A DNA stretch of 64,000 bases from Thiotrichaceae bacterium UBA973 (GTDB lineage Bacteria > Pseudomonadota > Gammaproteobacteria > Eutrophobiales > Eutrophobiaceae). The translations under genes and the position numbers were made by a program. Position 1 is the stretch's first letter; the number at the start of each line of letters is the position of its first letter. This document shows positions 33,462 through 43,171 of the stretch, piece after piece. A model generated the notes under the pieces. That model searched no databases, had not been told where the DNA came from, and saw only the letters and a list, made by a program, of their open reading frames with translations. The stretch is from positions 1 to 64,000 of the forward strand of contig DBBX01000007.1 in NCBI GenBank assembly GCA_002292815.1, given 5' to 3'.

Positions 33462-35254
33462 TTATCTTTTCCTACATGGAGAATGGCCATAAAGGCTGAT
33501 TGAGGTATCTCTACTGAACCGAATTGCTTCATACGTTTTTTACCTGCTTTTTGTTTTTCTAGCAATTTACGTTTACGAGAAATATCCCCGCCATAGCATT
33601 TCGCAGTCACATTCTTTCTCATTGCTTTAACAGTCTGTCTAGCTAGTATTTTTGAACCAATTGCGGCTTGTATCGCCACTTCGTACATTTGACGAGGTAT
33701 AAATTCCTTCATCTTCTCAGTTAGCTCGCGCCCCCTGCTGATTGATTGGTCCTGATGTACGATGCAAGAAAGGGCATCGACATGTTCATTATTTATCAGA
33801 ATATCAAGTTTGACCAATTTTGCTGCTTCAAAACGATTAAAACTATAGTCGAACGAGGCAAAACCGCGGCTAACAGATTTAAGTCGATCAAAGAAATCAA
33901 CGACGACCTCACTCATCGGTATCTCGAATGAAAGAGAAATCTGTTTGCCTAAATATTGTAACTTTTTTTGTACGCCCCGTTTTTCTATACATAAGGTGAT
34001 AACATTGCCCAAATACTCTTGTGGGACAAGAATATCTGCAGTAATTATAGGTTCACGAATCTCGAGTATTTTATTAGGCGGTGGAAGTTTAGCCGGATTA
34101 TCTATGCTGATGAGCTCATTATTGGTCGTAAGCACCTCATAGATTACTGTCGGCGCTGATATTATCAAGCCAAGGTCATATTCCCTTTCCAAGCGTTCTT
34201 GAACAATCTCCATATGTAACATACCCAGGAAGCCACAACGGAATCCAAAACCCAGCGCTTGTGATGATTCGGGTTCGTAATGAAGTGCTGCATCATTCAG
34301 CCTAAGCTTTCCGAGAGCCTCTCTAAAAGATTCATAATCAGAGGAGTCTATTGGGAATAAACCCGAAAACACACGAGGTTTAATCGTTTGAAATCCTGGT
34401 AAGGCTTCTATTGAGGGTGCTTCCGTCAGGGTTAAGGTGTCCCCGACTGGTGCGCCATCTATTTCCTTGATGCCTGCAACCACATAGCCTACTTCACCAG
34501 TATTAAGAACCTTTTTAGGATTGCGTTTTGGCGTGAATGTCCCAACTTGATCAACTAGAAAGTCTCTTCCCGTTGACATTATTCTGATTTTCTTACCAAC
34601 CTCCAATTGACCATCGATTATACGTACCAAAGAAACAACGCCTAGATAATTATCAAACCATGAGTCAATGATTAACGCTTTGAGAGGTCCTTCTGTATTT
34701 CCTTTAGGAGGAGGAATCTTTATAACTAATTCTTCTAATAGTTCTTTAATTCCCTCACCGGTTTTTGCGCTAACCCGTAATGCTTCTTGTGCATCTATAC
34801 CAATAATCTCTTCAATCTCATTGATAACACGCTCAGGTTCTGCCGACGGCAGATCAATTTTGTTTAATACGGGCAATACCTCAAGGTCATTATTTATAGC
34901 TGTCAAGCAATTAGCGACACTTTGAGCTTCAACACCTTGCGCAGCATCAACTACGAGTAAAGCCCCTTCACATGCCGCTAATGAACGTGATACTTCATAA
35001 CTGAAATCGACATGCCCTGGTGTATCAATAATATTAAATTGATATTGCTCACCATTATTGGCTTCATAATACAAAGTAACGCTTTGTGCTTTGATAGTAA
35101 TGCCGCGCTCACGCTCAATATCCATCGAATCTAGCACTTGTGCAGACATCTCACGCTCCGTTAAAGCACCGCACATTTGTATAAATCTATCTGCCAGAGT
35201 AGATTTACCATGGTCAATATGGGCAATAATTGAGAAATTTCGTATATGCTGCAT
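33458..35254 (-). CDS. lepA: Elongation factor 4 (LepA)
   Basis: This is a 598-residue ribosome-associated GTPase. The G1 motif AHIDHGKST is near the N-terminus, DTPGHVDFSYEVSRSL is G3 and NKIDLPSA is G4. The LepA-specific C-terminal domain ends in RMKQFGSVEIPQSAFMAILHVGK. The ATG at 35254 gives MQHIRNFSIIAHID, matching the family start; a GTG four codons upstream (35266) is possible. It is coupled to lepB. Confidence 0.96.
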   Translation of the reverse strand: MQHIRNFSIIAHIDHGKSTLADRFIQMCGALTEREMSAQVLDSMDIERERGITIKAQSVTLYYEANNGEQYQFNIIDTPGHVDFSYEVSRSLAACEGALLVVDAAQGVEAQSVANCLTAINNDLEVLPVLNKIDLPSAEPERVINEIEEIIGIDAQEALRVSAKTGEGIKELLEELVIKIPPPKGNTEGPLKALIIDSWFDNYLGVVSLVRIIDGQLEVGKKIRIMSTGRDFLVDQVGTFTPKRNPKKVLNTGEVGYVVAGIKEIDGAPVGDTLTLTEAPSIEALPGFQTIKPRVFSGLFPIDSSDYESFREALGKLRLNDAALHYEPESSQALGFGFRCGFLGMLHMEIVQERLEREYDLGLIISAPTVIYEVLTTNNELISIDNPAKLPPPNKILEIREPIITADILVPQEYLGNVITLCIEKRGVQKKLQYLGKQISLSFEIPMSEVVVDFFDRLKSVSRGFASFDYSFNRFEAAKLVKLDILINNEHVDALSCIVHQDQSISRGRELTEKMKEFIPRQMYEVAIQAAIGSKILARQTVKAMRKNVTAKCYGGDISRKRKLLEKQKAGKKRMKQFGSVEIPQSAFMAILHVGKDK

Positions 35255-35363
35255 TAATTTTGTCACTTATTGGGTTATCTAACAGTTGTTTGCAAAACGC
35301 GCGATTCTATACGATCTTATTCAGACCATAAATCAAATATGGAAATATAATGGAATTTAAAGA

Positions 35364-35621
35364 CTAAACTGCTTCTTTAAAGTGTTTCAATAGCATTTGC
35401 TCGTCAAAATGATATTGGCAGATCTCTTTGTCTCCGTCAGCAAGTAAGGGAATACGTGCAGCAAATCGTTCCGTTAAACGGGTGTCATGGTCTATATCAA
35501 TCATTTCTACCTTGAAATTGAACCGACTTTGCCAAGGTTTCAAAGCCTCCAGCATTTCATGACACAAACAACAATCTTTCCTTGAATAGACTATCAATAT
35601 TTTTTTTTCATTACTCATCAA
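35364..35621 (-). CDS. Glutaredoxin/thioredoxin-fold protein (DUF836 type)
   Basis: This is an 85-residue thioredoxin-fold protein with a redox-like motif C17-C-L-C20 in YSRKDCCLCHEML. The cis-proline position is in RIPLLADGDKEI. Small proteins of this kind accompany mucD/lepA in many Gammaproteobacteria. The partner is unknown. Its start overlaps the mucD stop by 11 bases, so it is part of the rpoE operon. A 109-base gap separates it from lepA. Confidence 0.85.
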   Translation of the reverse strand: MMSNEKKILIVYSRKDCCLCHEMLEALKPWQSRFNFKVEMIDIDHDTRLTERFAARIPLLADGDKEICQYHFDEQMLLKHFKEAV

Positions 35622-37044
35622 GTTTAAGAGCGAGGAAAACTGGTCCGCCTCGACGCTGGATAAGCACAGGTATAGAACGGCCTTTTGGCAATTCTTTCAC
35701 TAGTTCGTGAAAATGAGAAGAATCTCTTATCTTGATATTATTCAAAATCAGAATGATATCTCCTTCGCGTATCCCCGCTTTTTGTGCCGGTCCTGTGCCT
35801 ATGCTTTCTACCAGGACGCCATTATCTTCTAGTTCGAGTTTATCTCGCTGTTCTTTAGTTATATCTTTAGCGATGACATTCAATGCATTTTCATCGGGTC
35901 GCTTTGGGATAGTTGAATTTTCAGCAATGACTTCATCAGCCGTGGGTAACTCTGATATCTTAACTTGTATAGTTTTATGTTTAGATCGTCTAATAATGTC
36001 AACAGAAACAGTCGTTTCGACCAATGTGGAGCCAACTAATGGTGGTAAGTCTGAAGAGAAACTAACTATTTCACCATTAAATTTAACGACAATGTCTCCA
36101 ACTTCTATACCGGCTTTTTCTGCAGGGCCATCAGGTAAGACTTTGGCTATCAAAGCTCCATGAGGATAATCCATATCGAATGACTCAGCTAATTCTCGAG
36201 TCACATCTTGTATCAACACGCCCAGCCAACCTCTGCTAACGCGCCCCTTATTTTTTAACTGTTTATAGACATTTTCAACGACATTAACTGGGACGGCAAA
36301 GGACAAGCCCATAAAACCGCCTGTTCGACTGTAAATCTGGGAATTAACACCAATAACTTCTCCATCTAAATTAAATAACGGTCCACCCGAGTTTCCCGGG
36401 TTAATGGCAACATCCGTTTGAATAAATGGTACGTAATTTTCATTTGGTAGACTGCGACCAATCGCACTAATAATCCCAGCCGTTACTGATGCGTCAAAAC
36501 CAAATGGCGATCCAATAGCCAGGACCCATTCACCTACATTAAGATTTGATGAATCGCCTAGTTTTAATGTGGGTAAGTCAGTCGCTTCGATTTTTAAAAC
36601 GGCAATATCACTTCTTTCATCACTACCAATTAATTCGGCAACATATTCACGCCGGTCGTTCAATCTGACAATGATTTCTTCGGCATCTATCACTACATGG
36701 TGATTAGTTATCACGTAGCCATCTTTAGAAATGATAAACCCCGAGCCTAAAGATGAACGTTCTTGAGATGGTCCTTGACCTTCAGGTACTTCACCAAAGT
36801 ATTTTTTAAAAAACTCATAGAAAGGACTGTCTTCCGGAATATCTGGCAAGCTGTGCCCTGGTGGTAAACCTCCTATAGCAGCACTTGTGCTCTTTGCGCT
36901 TGTACTGATATTTACGACAGCGGCAGAGTTTTCGTTAACTAAGCCGGTGAAATCAGGCAGTGAACGCGCCTGAATCACGTTGGCATGTAAAAGAAAAAAT
37001 AAACTTAAAAATGATATAAATAAATTTTGCCGCATTACTAACAT
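35611..37044 (-). CDS. mucD: Periplasmic serine protease MucD (DegP/HtrA family)
   Basis: This is a 477-residue HtrA protease with a signal peptide (cleavage after IQA, about residue 26). The triad is H116 (TNHHVV), D146 (SDIAVLK) and S219 (NPGNSGGP). Two PDZ domains follow (about 265-360 and 395-470). In Pseudomonas the homologue is encoded in the algU-mucABCD operon and degrades misfolded envelope proteins. Here it follows rseB after 60 bases and no rseC/mucC gene intervenes. An ATG three codons later (37035) is an alternative start. Confidence 0.95.
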   Translation of the reverse strand: MLVMRQNLFISFLSLFFLLHANVIQARSLPDFTGLVNENSAAVVNISTSAKSTSAAIGGLPPGHSLPDIPEDSPFYEFFKKYFGEVPEGQGPSQERSSLGSGFIISKDGYVITNHHVVIDAEEIIVRLNDRREYVAELIGSDERSDIAVLKIEATDLPTLKLGDSSNLNVGEWVLAIGSPFGFDASVTAGIISAIGRSLPNENYVPFIQTDVAINPGNSGGPLFNLDGEVIGVNSQIYSRTGGFMGLSFAVPVNVVENVYKQLKNKGRVSRGWLGVLIQDVTRELAESFDMDYPHGALIAKVLPDGPAEKAGIEVGDIVVKFNGEIVSFSSDLPPLVGSTLVETTVSVDIIRRSKHKTIQVKISELPTADEVIAENSTIPKRPDENALNVIAKDITKEQRDKLELEDNGVLVESIGTGPAQKAGIREGDIILILNNIKIRDSSHFHELVKELPKGRSIPVLIQRRGGPVFLALKLDE

Positions 37045-37104
37045 TCCATGAGAAATTCTTGTCTAAAATCAAGACAAACTAGGGGTTGATGATAATTGAA
37101 TTAC

Positions 37105-38079
37105 TTAATGATATGACTTTACTGAATCTGCCATTAATTTAACAGTGGTTTTAGGTACTTCTCCAACTGCTGTTATTTGGTAGCCGTCCGTAAAAACTGC
37201 GTAAGTATTGACACCACCAAAATTTGATGCGCCTGCAGTATTATCTGGTTGTTGATTTAACTGCTCAACATAAATAGAAACCATAGCTAAGCCATCAGTG
37301 TAAATCAGGTGTTCGACAGACATGCGGCCAGACAACAGGGGTTCTTTTGGTTGATCGCTCATGGAAAATCCTGCTGGCATCCAGGTAACCTTCCATTGTT
37401 TATCACTTTCTTTTGTCTCAACACGTTCATTAGTCGTATTTTTGTACCAAGTAAAACCTTCGGCCTCTGTTGATGGTTCTAGAAGCGCATCGTCAATCTC
37501 GTCGAGCACGTTTAATTGTGCGAACATAATTTGCTCCAGTGTCACGCCTAATTGATTTTTGAGTTCTGACTTAAGTAACAACTTTGACTTTTTGTCTATC
37601 CAGAGTTGATAACCGTAACGATACTTATCAATAGGCCTAATATTTAGAATCCATGCATCCAGTCCGGCTATACGATCTTCGCCGGCAAGTTCGAAAATAT
37701 AAAAATCAGAAATTGATTTGATTGGATGTGGCAAATAGCTTGAGATTAGTTTTCCTAGTCGGCTCTTTTCAACTACAACGGCCTTATTCTCAGGAAAATA
37801 ACAACGGACTTGGTCTTTATCTCGTATCACCTCTCTTGCGAGGCCTGTCAGTGATACCAAACGCTCGTAAGAATTTCCATCGCCCGATTTATGAATGATT
37901 CTCATGGTGTCAATCTGTTTGCCTAACGAGTAAATAAAGACGCCATCGTAATTTAAAGTTCGGCTTGCTGTTGACATTTCGTCAATCAAAACTTGTGGGT
38001 TTGGCAGACTATCCGCTGCATAAGCAGTGGGCAAATTTCCGAAAAGGAACGTTGCCAAAAATAATAATGGATATCTCAA
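37105..38079 (-). CDS. rseB: Sigma-E regulator RseB (MucB)
   Basis: This is a 324-residue periplasmic protein with a signal peptide (PTAYAAD, cleavage about residue 22). An N-terminal LolA-like domain (TLNYDGVFIYSLGKQIDTMRIIHKSGD) and a C-terminal domain (LSGRMSVEHLIYTDGLAMVSIYVEQ...NTYAVFTDGYQITAVGEVP) match RseB. It binds RseA, shields it from cleavage, and senses lipid or LPS signals. Only six bases separate it from rseA. Confidence 0.94.
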   Translation of the reverse strand: MRYPLLFLATFLFGNLPTAYAADSLPNPQVLIDEMSTASRTLNYDGVFIYSLGKQIDTMRIIHKSGDGNSYERLVSLTGLAREVIRDKDQVRCYFPENKAVVVEKSRLGKLISSYLPHPIKSISDFYIFELAGEDRIAGLDAWILNIRPIDKYRYGYQLWIDKKSKLLLKSELKNQLGVTLEQIMFAQLNVLDEIDDALLEPSTEAEGFTWYKNTTNERVETKESDKQWKVTWMPAGFSMSDQPKEPLLSGRMSVEHLIYTDGLAMVSIYVEQLNQQPDNTAGASNFGGVNTYAVFTDGYQITAVGEVPKTTVKLMADSVKSYH

Positions 38080-38085
38080 CTAAAA

Positions 38086-38658
38086 TTATTCCTGTGATTC
38101 GATCGTGACAAGTCTTACATAGGGCAAAATTCCATTCATACTGCCATTACTTCGATACTCATTATGATTCATTAAATACTTATTAAGGCGCTGGTTAGCG
38201 ATTTCCTCAGGGGTATCGGATTTTCTAACAGACGCTGGTAATACTGGTGTGTCTGGGAAACTAAAAGTTTGGGGTTGAGTTACTGAAGTATTCACCGCAA
38301 GGGCCGGAGTAGTAGAAACTGAATTAGTTTCATTGCTCTGTTGGACACTAAACACGGCGGCCATTGCAACTGATGCCGCAATAGCGAAGCCTGCTAGTGG
38401 TTTTAAGTTAAGTTGTTTTGTTTTTTGTGGTGCAAGAACTGTAGGTTCATTTTGGAGTGCATTACTTACATGAGCAGAAACTTGGTTAGTAATCTTTTCT
38501 GGCAGATGTTCGCGTAGAGAATCCCCAATCAGGTGATAACGAGACCATTTATCTTTCATGTATTGGTTATGAATTAGCTCATCAAAAGCCTTGTCATAGT
38601 TGCCATTAAATTCACCATCTATCAATGCTGACAGTTCTTCGTTGTTATATTCGCTCAT
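38086..38658 (-). CDS. rseA: Anti-sigma-E factor RseA (MucA-like)
   Basis: This is a 190-residue single-pass membrane protein. The cytoplasmic N-terminal domain (EELSALIDGEFNG...DKWSRYHLIGDSLREHLPEKI) is the RseA sigma-binding fold. The transmembrane segment is about residues 88-105 (LAGFAIAASVAMAAVFSV). A short periplasmic C-terminal part follows for RseB binding. It holds sigma-E inactive at the membrane until proteolysis. It lies 17 bases after rpoE. Confidence 0.94.
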   Translation of the reverse strand: MSEYNNEELSALIDGEFNGNYDKAFDELIHNQYMKDKWSRYHLIGDSLREHLPEKITNQVSAHVSNALQNEPTVLAPQKTKQLNLKPLAGFAIAASVAMAAVFSVQQSNETNSVSTTPALAVNTSVTQPQTFSFPDTPVLPASVRKSDTPEEIANQRLNKYLMNHNEYRSNGSMNGILPYVRLVTIESQE

Positions 38659-38675
38659 ATGTTTAGCCTATAATC

Positions 38676-39254
38676 TCAATTTTGCAGTAATGGACTCATT
38701 TTTTCATCAATTGCTTCACGGGCGCGAAATATCCTGGATCGGACAGTGCCGATAGGACATTCCATAACACTCGCGATTTCTTCATAACTCAAACCTTCAA
38801 CTTCTCTAAGCATGATTGCTGTTTTCAAATCTTCAGGCAAATCTTCAATTGCTTTCAGGACCGTTGCCTGTAATTCATCTTTGAGCAACAAATTTTCAGG
38901 TGTTGCCTGTTCTTTTAGAGCAGCATTACCCTCAATTTGTTCAATCTCAGATACATCATAATCACTTGCCCTCGGACGCCGTGACTGTACAGCAAGGTGA
39001 TTTTTTGCTGTATTTACCGCAATTCGATAAAGCCAGGTATAAAATGCACTATCTCCACGAAAATTAGGTAATGCCCGATAAGCTTTTATAAATGCTTCTT
39101 GTGTGACATCCAATGCATCACTATGGTTCCTTACAAAACGCATTACCAGATTAACAATTCGTTGCTGGTATTTAAGCACAAGCAGATCATAGGCCGCCTT
39201 TTCGCCATTTTTAACGCGTTCTATGAGTTGTTTATCTGTAACGTTATTGGCCAT
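38676..39254 (-). CDS. rpoE: RNA polymerase sigma factor RpoE (sigma-E / AlgU)
   Basis: This is a 192-residue ECF sigma factor with region 2 (DLLVLKYQQRIVNLVMRFVRNHSDALDVTQEAFIKAYRAL) and region 4 (LPEDLKTAIMLREVEGLSYEEIASVMECPIGTVRSRIFRAREA). It directs the envelope-stress response and heads the rpoE-rseA-rseB-mucD operon. The 142-base divergent gap with nadB is AT-rich; I did not find a clear sigma-E-type GAACTT/TCTGA autoregulatory promoter in it. Confidence 0.96.
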   Translation of the reverse strand: MANNVTDKQLIERVKNGEKAAYDLLVLKYQQRIVNLVMRFVRNHSDALDVTQEAFIKAYRALPNFRGDSAFYTWLYRIAVNTAKNHLAVQSRRPRASDYDVSEIEQIEGNAALKEQATPENLLLKDELQATVLKAIEDLPEDLKTAIMLREVEGLSYEEIASVMECPIGTVRSRIFRAREAIDEKMSPLLQN

Positions 39255-39396
39255 CTGGCCTACCCTCTTGTGCTATTATTTTGCATACTGCAATGTGAAA
39301 TGACTTATATGTTTCTGAGCAATTACATTGCATATTATATTAGTATTATACAATCAAAGGCTTAGATAAAAAAATGGCAATACTACCTTAACTAAC

Positions 39397-41028
39397 ATGC
39401 ATGACCAACAACAACATGACGTATTGATAATTGGCAGCGGTGCTGCAGGACTCAGTCTAGCTTTAAAGCTTGCAGATAATGCCAATGTCGCAGTTTTATC
39501 AAAAGAAGCATTGAATGAAGGTGCCACGCTATATGCCCAAGGTGGTGTGTCTGCGGTTCTCGATGAGCAGGATTCAATTGAATCTCATGTTGAAGATACA
39601 TTACTTACTGGAGCGGGATTATGTGATCCAGACATAGTGCACTTTGTCGTCGAACGTGCTTATAAAAGTATCGATTGGCTGGTAGAATTAGGCGTTGACT
39701 TTACCCGCGCGAATACTAACTCGGGCAGTAATTCGCCATTTCATTTACATAAAGAAGGTGGTCATAGTCATAGACGCATTATTCATGCTGCGGATGCAAC
39801 CGGCAAAGCCATTGAAACAACACTTGAGTCGCGTGTGCGGCAGCATCCCAATATCGATTTATACGAGCACCACATTGCCGTTGATTTAATTACAACCAAT
39901 AAATCATCAAATTCCTTGAATCGTTGTATCGGCGCTTATGTGCTTGATATTAATAATAATAATGTCATGGTATTTAGTGCCAAAAGCGTCGTTCTAGCAA
40001 GCGGTGGTGCTGGTAAGGCCTATCTTTACACAAGCAACCCTGATGGCTGTACGGGTGATGGCATAGCTATGGCATGGCGTGCGGGTTGCCGAATTGCAAA
40101 TATGGAATTCATCCAATTTCATCCAACTTGTCTTTATCACCCAATGGCAAAGTCGTTTCTTATCTCCGAAGCATTGAGAGGAGAAGGCGCAAAATTAGTC
40201 TTGGAAAATGGCGAGCCTTTTATGCATCGTTATGATCAACGCGAAGAATTAGCTCCTAGAGATGTAGTTGCACGCGCAATTGATTATGAAATGAAACGTT
40301 TAGGTCATGACTGTGTATATCTAGATATTACATATAAATCCCTTGATTTTATTGAAGAACATTTTCCAACAATCAATAAACGCTGCCTTGATCTCGGCAT
40401 AGATATGTCAAAAGAGCCTATCCCGGTCGTTCCCGCCGCCCACTACACTTGTGGTGGCGTCATGATTAATCAGGAAGGACAAACCGATATATCAGGCCTA
40501 TACGCTATAGGGGAGACTAGTTGCTCCGGTTTGCATGGCGCAAATCGCATGGCTAGTAACTCCCTCCTAGAATGCGTAGTCTTTGCTCACGCCGCTTCTG
40601 AAGCCATCCAGCAATCTTTGGCCGCTATTAATATGCCGGGCAAACTGCCTGAATGGGATGAGAGCCGAGTAACTGATTCTGATGAAGAAGTGGTTGTTAG
40701 CCATAACTGGGATGAAATACGCCGGTTTATGTGGGACTACGTCGGAATCGTTAGAACCACTAAAAGACTTCAACGTGCACAGCATAGAATTGAGCTGTTA
40801 AAGTCGGAAATCACTGACTATTACGGCAATTTCAGAATAAGTAAAGATTTAGTCGAGTTGCGTAATCTGGCTGTCGTAGCAGAATTGATTATTGAATCGG
40901 CACTGAAAAGAAAGGAAAGTAGAGGTCTCCATTTCACGACAGATTATCCTGTCACAGAGATCTCCGATATAGGCGAAAATACTGTCATAAAAGCAGAAAC
41001 TTCTGAAGATGGTCACATTGCAGCCTAA
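39397..41028 (+). CDS. nadB: L-aspartate oxidase
   Basis: This is a 543-residue FAD enzyme that makes iminoaspartate for NAD synthesis. The FAD-binding motif VLIIGSGAAGLSLAL is at the N-terminus. Substrate-loop residues are in HKEGGHSHRRIIHAADATGKAIE, and the active-site block is EALRGEGAKL...REELAPRDVVARAI. The succinate dehydrogenase-like C-terminal helical domain (RRFMWDYVGIVRTTKRL) is present. It is divergent from rpoE, the conserved gammaproteobacterial arrangement. Nothing notable is seen in the 131 bases between its stop and convergent ligA. Confidence 0.96.
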   Translation: MHDQQQHDVLIIGSGAAGLSLALKLADNANVAVLSKEALNEGATLYAQGGVSAVLDEQDSIESHVEDTLLTGAGLCDPDIVHFVVERAYKSIDWLVELGVDFTRANTNSGSNSPFHLHKEGGHSHRRIIHAADATGKAIETTLESRVRQHPNIDLYEHHIAVDLITTNKSSNSLNRCIGAYVLDINNNNVMVFSAKSVVLASGGAGKAYLYTSNPDGCTGDGIAMAWRAGCRIANMEFIQFHPTCLYHPMAKSFLISEALRGEGAKLVLENGEPFMHRYDQREELAPRDVVARAIDYEMKRLGHDCVYLDITYKSLDFIEEHFPTINKRCLDLGIDMSKEPIPVVPAAHYTCGGVMINQEGQTDISGLYAIGETSCSGLHGANRMASNSLLECVVFAHAASEAIQQSLAAINMPGKLPEWDESRVTDSDEEVVVSHNWDEIRRFMWDYVGIVRTTKRLQRAQHRIELLKSEITDYYGNFRISKDLVELRNLAVVAELIIESALKRKESRGLHFTTDYPVTEISDIGENTVIKAETSEDGHIAA

Positions 41029-41159
41029 AAACTATTCAGATAGTCACACTGCTCAGGTGCAAGATGGCGATGACTTCCTGAAATTGATTTAACGTGCTGA
41101 TGGCTTACCTCATATAGCAAAAAATAATGGTCGTAATCGGATAGCGTCTTAATATACTT

Positions 41160-43163
41160 TTATTTTTCAATCATTTTTATAAACGATTCTTCGTTTAAAG
41201 TCGTTACTCCAAGTTCAACTGCTTTTTCGTACTTGCTACCAGCATTTTCACCATAAATAACATAGTTTGTTTTCTTGGAAACGCTTCCTGTTACTTTCGC
41301 GCCCAGTGATAGTAGTCTTTGTTTTGCTTCCTCACGCGTCATCTTTTGTAAACTGCCGGTAAGCACAAAAGACATTCCATTTAATCTCAGTTCAGTTTCG
41401 TCTTTCTCATGACCCCAATGAATACCAACCAATAATAATCTCTCAATTATCTCGAGATTATGTTTCTGTTGAAAAAAACTATGTATATTTAGAGCAACAA
41501 TTGGCCCTATATCTGATATTGTTTCTAATTCATCAGTTGTGGCTTCTTCTATTAATTCTAACGACTTGTATTTTTTAGCGAGTGTGCGTGCCGTTGCTTC
41601 ACCAACTTCACGTATACCTAGTGCATAGATAAATCGTTCTAATGTAGTTTCTTTACTCTTATCTAGTGCAACGATTAAATTTTCAGCCGACTTTGACCCC
41701 ATTCTATCAAGATCAGCTAATTGTTCTGTTGATAATGAATAAAGATCAGCAACAGTACTAATTAATCCCGACTCGTTTAATTGAATGATCAGTTTATCTC
41801 CTAGCCCGTCGATATTCATTGCCTTGCGTGACGCAAAGTGAATGATTGCCTGAATATTCTGGGCAGAACATGAAAGCCCACCTATACAACGAAAGACAGC
41901 CTCACCTTCTTGTCGTACAACATCAGATCCACAAACAGGACAAATGTCTGGCATGACAAACTCAGAAACATTCGCACGTTTTTCTTTTATAACAGCAACC
42001 ACCTCCGGAATGACATCACCCGCTCGACGAACATAAACCCAATCACCGATCTTGATGTCTTTACGTTTAATTTCGTCAATATTATGCAATGTCGCATTAG
42101 TTACCGTAACACCAGCAACATTGACCGGAGATAAGCGTGCAACAGGTGTTAATGCACCTGTACGACCAACTTGAATTTCAATATCGAGTAACTGAGTTAT
42201 CTCTTCTAACGGTGGGAATTTATAGGCTATCGCCCAGCGTGGTGCTCGTGACACGAAACCTAATTTACGTTGTTGTGCAATATCATTTACTTTAAATACG
42301 ACGCCATCAATATCATGCGCTAATTCTGAACGTATAGCGCCAATTTCAGCGTAAAAATGCTGACATGCCTCGATACCGTCGAGACGCTTGGTTTCAGATG
42401 AAACAGGGAGTCCCCATTGTTGTAATTGCCTTAATATCTCTGTATGACTGGTTAAATCCATATCGCCTTTATAATCGCCGATACCGTATGTAAAGAATGA
42501 CAACGGTCGTTGTGCTGTCACCCTTGAATCTAATTGACGTAAAGAACCTGCCGCTGCATTACGTGGATTAGCAAAAATCTTTTCACCTTTCTGCCGCTGT
42601 CTATCGTTTAATTTTGCAAATCCCTTATGCGTCATAACCACCTCACCCCTTACTTCTATTAATTGCGGGATGTTGTCTCCGATAAGTTTTAGCGGCAGTT
42701 GCTGGATGGTTCGTATATTGTGCGTAACATCCTCTCCGACAGACCCATCGCCACGCGTAGCAGCAGTAATTAAAAATCCATTCTCATACAAGATATTGAC
42801 GGCAAGACCATCAAATTTTGTTTCTCCAGAAAAGACTATCGAGTCAAGGGATAATTTTTCTTTGATTCTTTTATAAAAAGCCTGCATTTCATCTTCATTA
42901 AATGCATTTGCCAATGACAGCATCGGAAGCAGATGTTTAACTTCTTTTAATGCTGATACTGGCGACACCCCTACTCGTTGAGTCGGTGAGTTTGGGGTTA
43001 TTAATTCAGGGAATTCAGTTTCTATATCAATCAATTCTCGCATCAACAAATCATATTCATGATCCGTTTTTGATGGCTCATCCAATACGTAATATTGATA
43101 ATTATACTTATTGATTAATTGACGTAAGGCCTCTGCCCTTTCAGTTGCTTGTTCCAGTTCCAT
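41160..43163 (-). CDS. ligA: NAD-dependent DNA ligase
   Basis: This is a 667-residue replicative ligase. The AMP-accepting lysine is K116 in ETKFDGLAV. Then come the OB fold, the four-Cys zinc finger (CPVCGSD and CIGGLSCSAQ), the helix-hairpin-helix repeats, and a C-terminal BRCT domain (LTGSLQKMTREEAKQRLLSLGAKVTGSVSKKTNYVI). All domains are at normal positions. It follows zipA after eight bases, forming the smc-zipA-ligA set. Confidence 0.97.
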   Translation of the reverse strand: MELEQATERAEALRQLINKYNYQYYVLDEPSKTDHEYDLLMRELIDIETEFPELITPNSPTQRVGVSPVSALKEVKHLLPMLSLANAFNEDEMQAFYKRIKEKLSLDSIVFSGETKFDGLAVNILYENGFLITAATRGDGSVGEDVTHNIRTIQQLPLKLIGDNIPQLIEVRGEVVMTHKGFAKLNDRQRQKGEKIFANPRNAAAGSLRQLDSRVTAQRPLSFFTYGIGDYKGDMDLTSHTEILRQLQQWGLPVSSETKRLDGIEACQHFYAEIGAIRSELAHDIDGVVFKVNDIAQQRKLGFVSRAPRWAIAYKFPPLEEITQLLDIEIQVGRTGALTPVARLSPVNVAGVTVTNATLHNIDEIKRKDIKIGDWVYVRRAGDVIPEVVAVIKEKRANVSEFVMPDICPVCGSDVVRQEGEAVFRCIGGLSCSAQNIQAIIHFASRKAMNIDGLGDKLIIQLNESGLISTVADLYSLSTEQLADLDRMGSKSAENLIVALDKSKETTLERFIYALGIREVGEATARTLAKKYKSLELIEEATTDELETISDIGPIVALNIHSFFQQKHNLEIIERLLLVGIHWGHEKDETELRLNGMSFVLTGSLQKMTREEAKQRLLSLGAKVTGSVSKKTNYVIYGENAGSKYEKAVELGVTTLNEESFIKMIEK

Positions 43164-43171
43164 TTAGTTCT

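Noticed and set aside
39255..39396. Autoregulatory sigma-E promoter for rpoE
   Set aside because: No GAACTT plus TCTGA pair at proper spacing was found. Only AT-rich TATAAT-like words on both strands.
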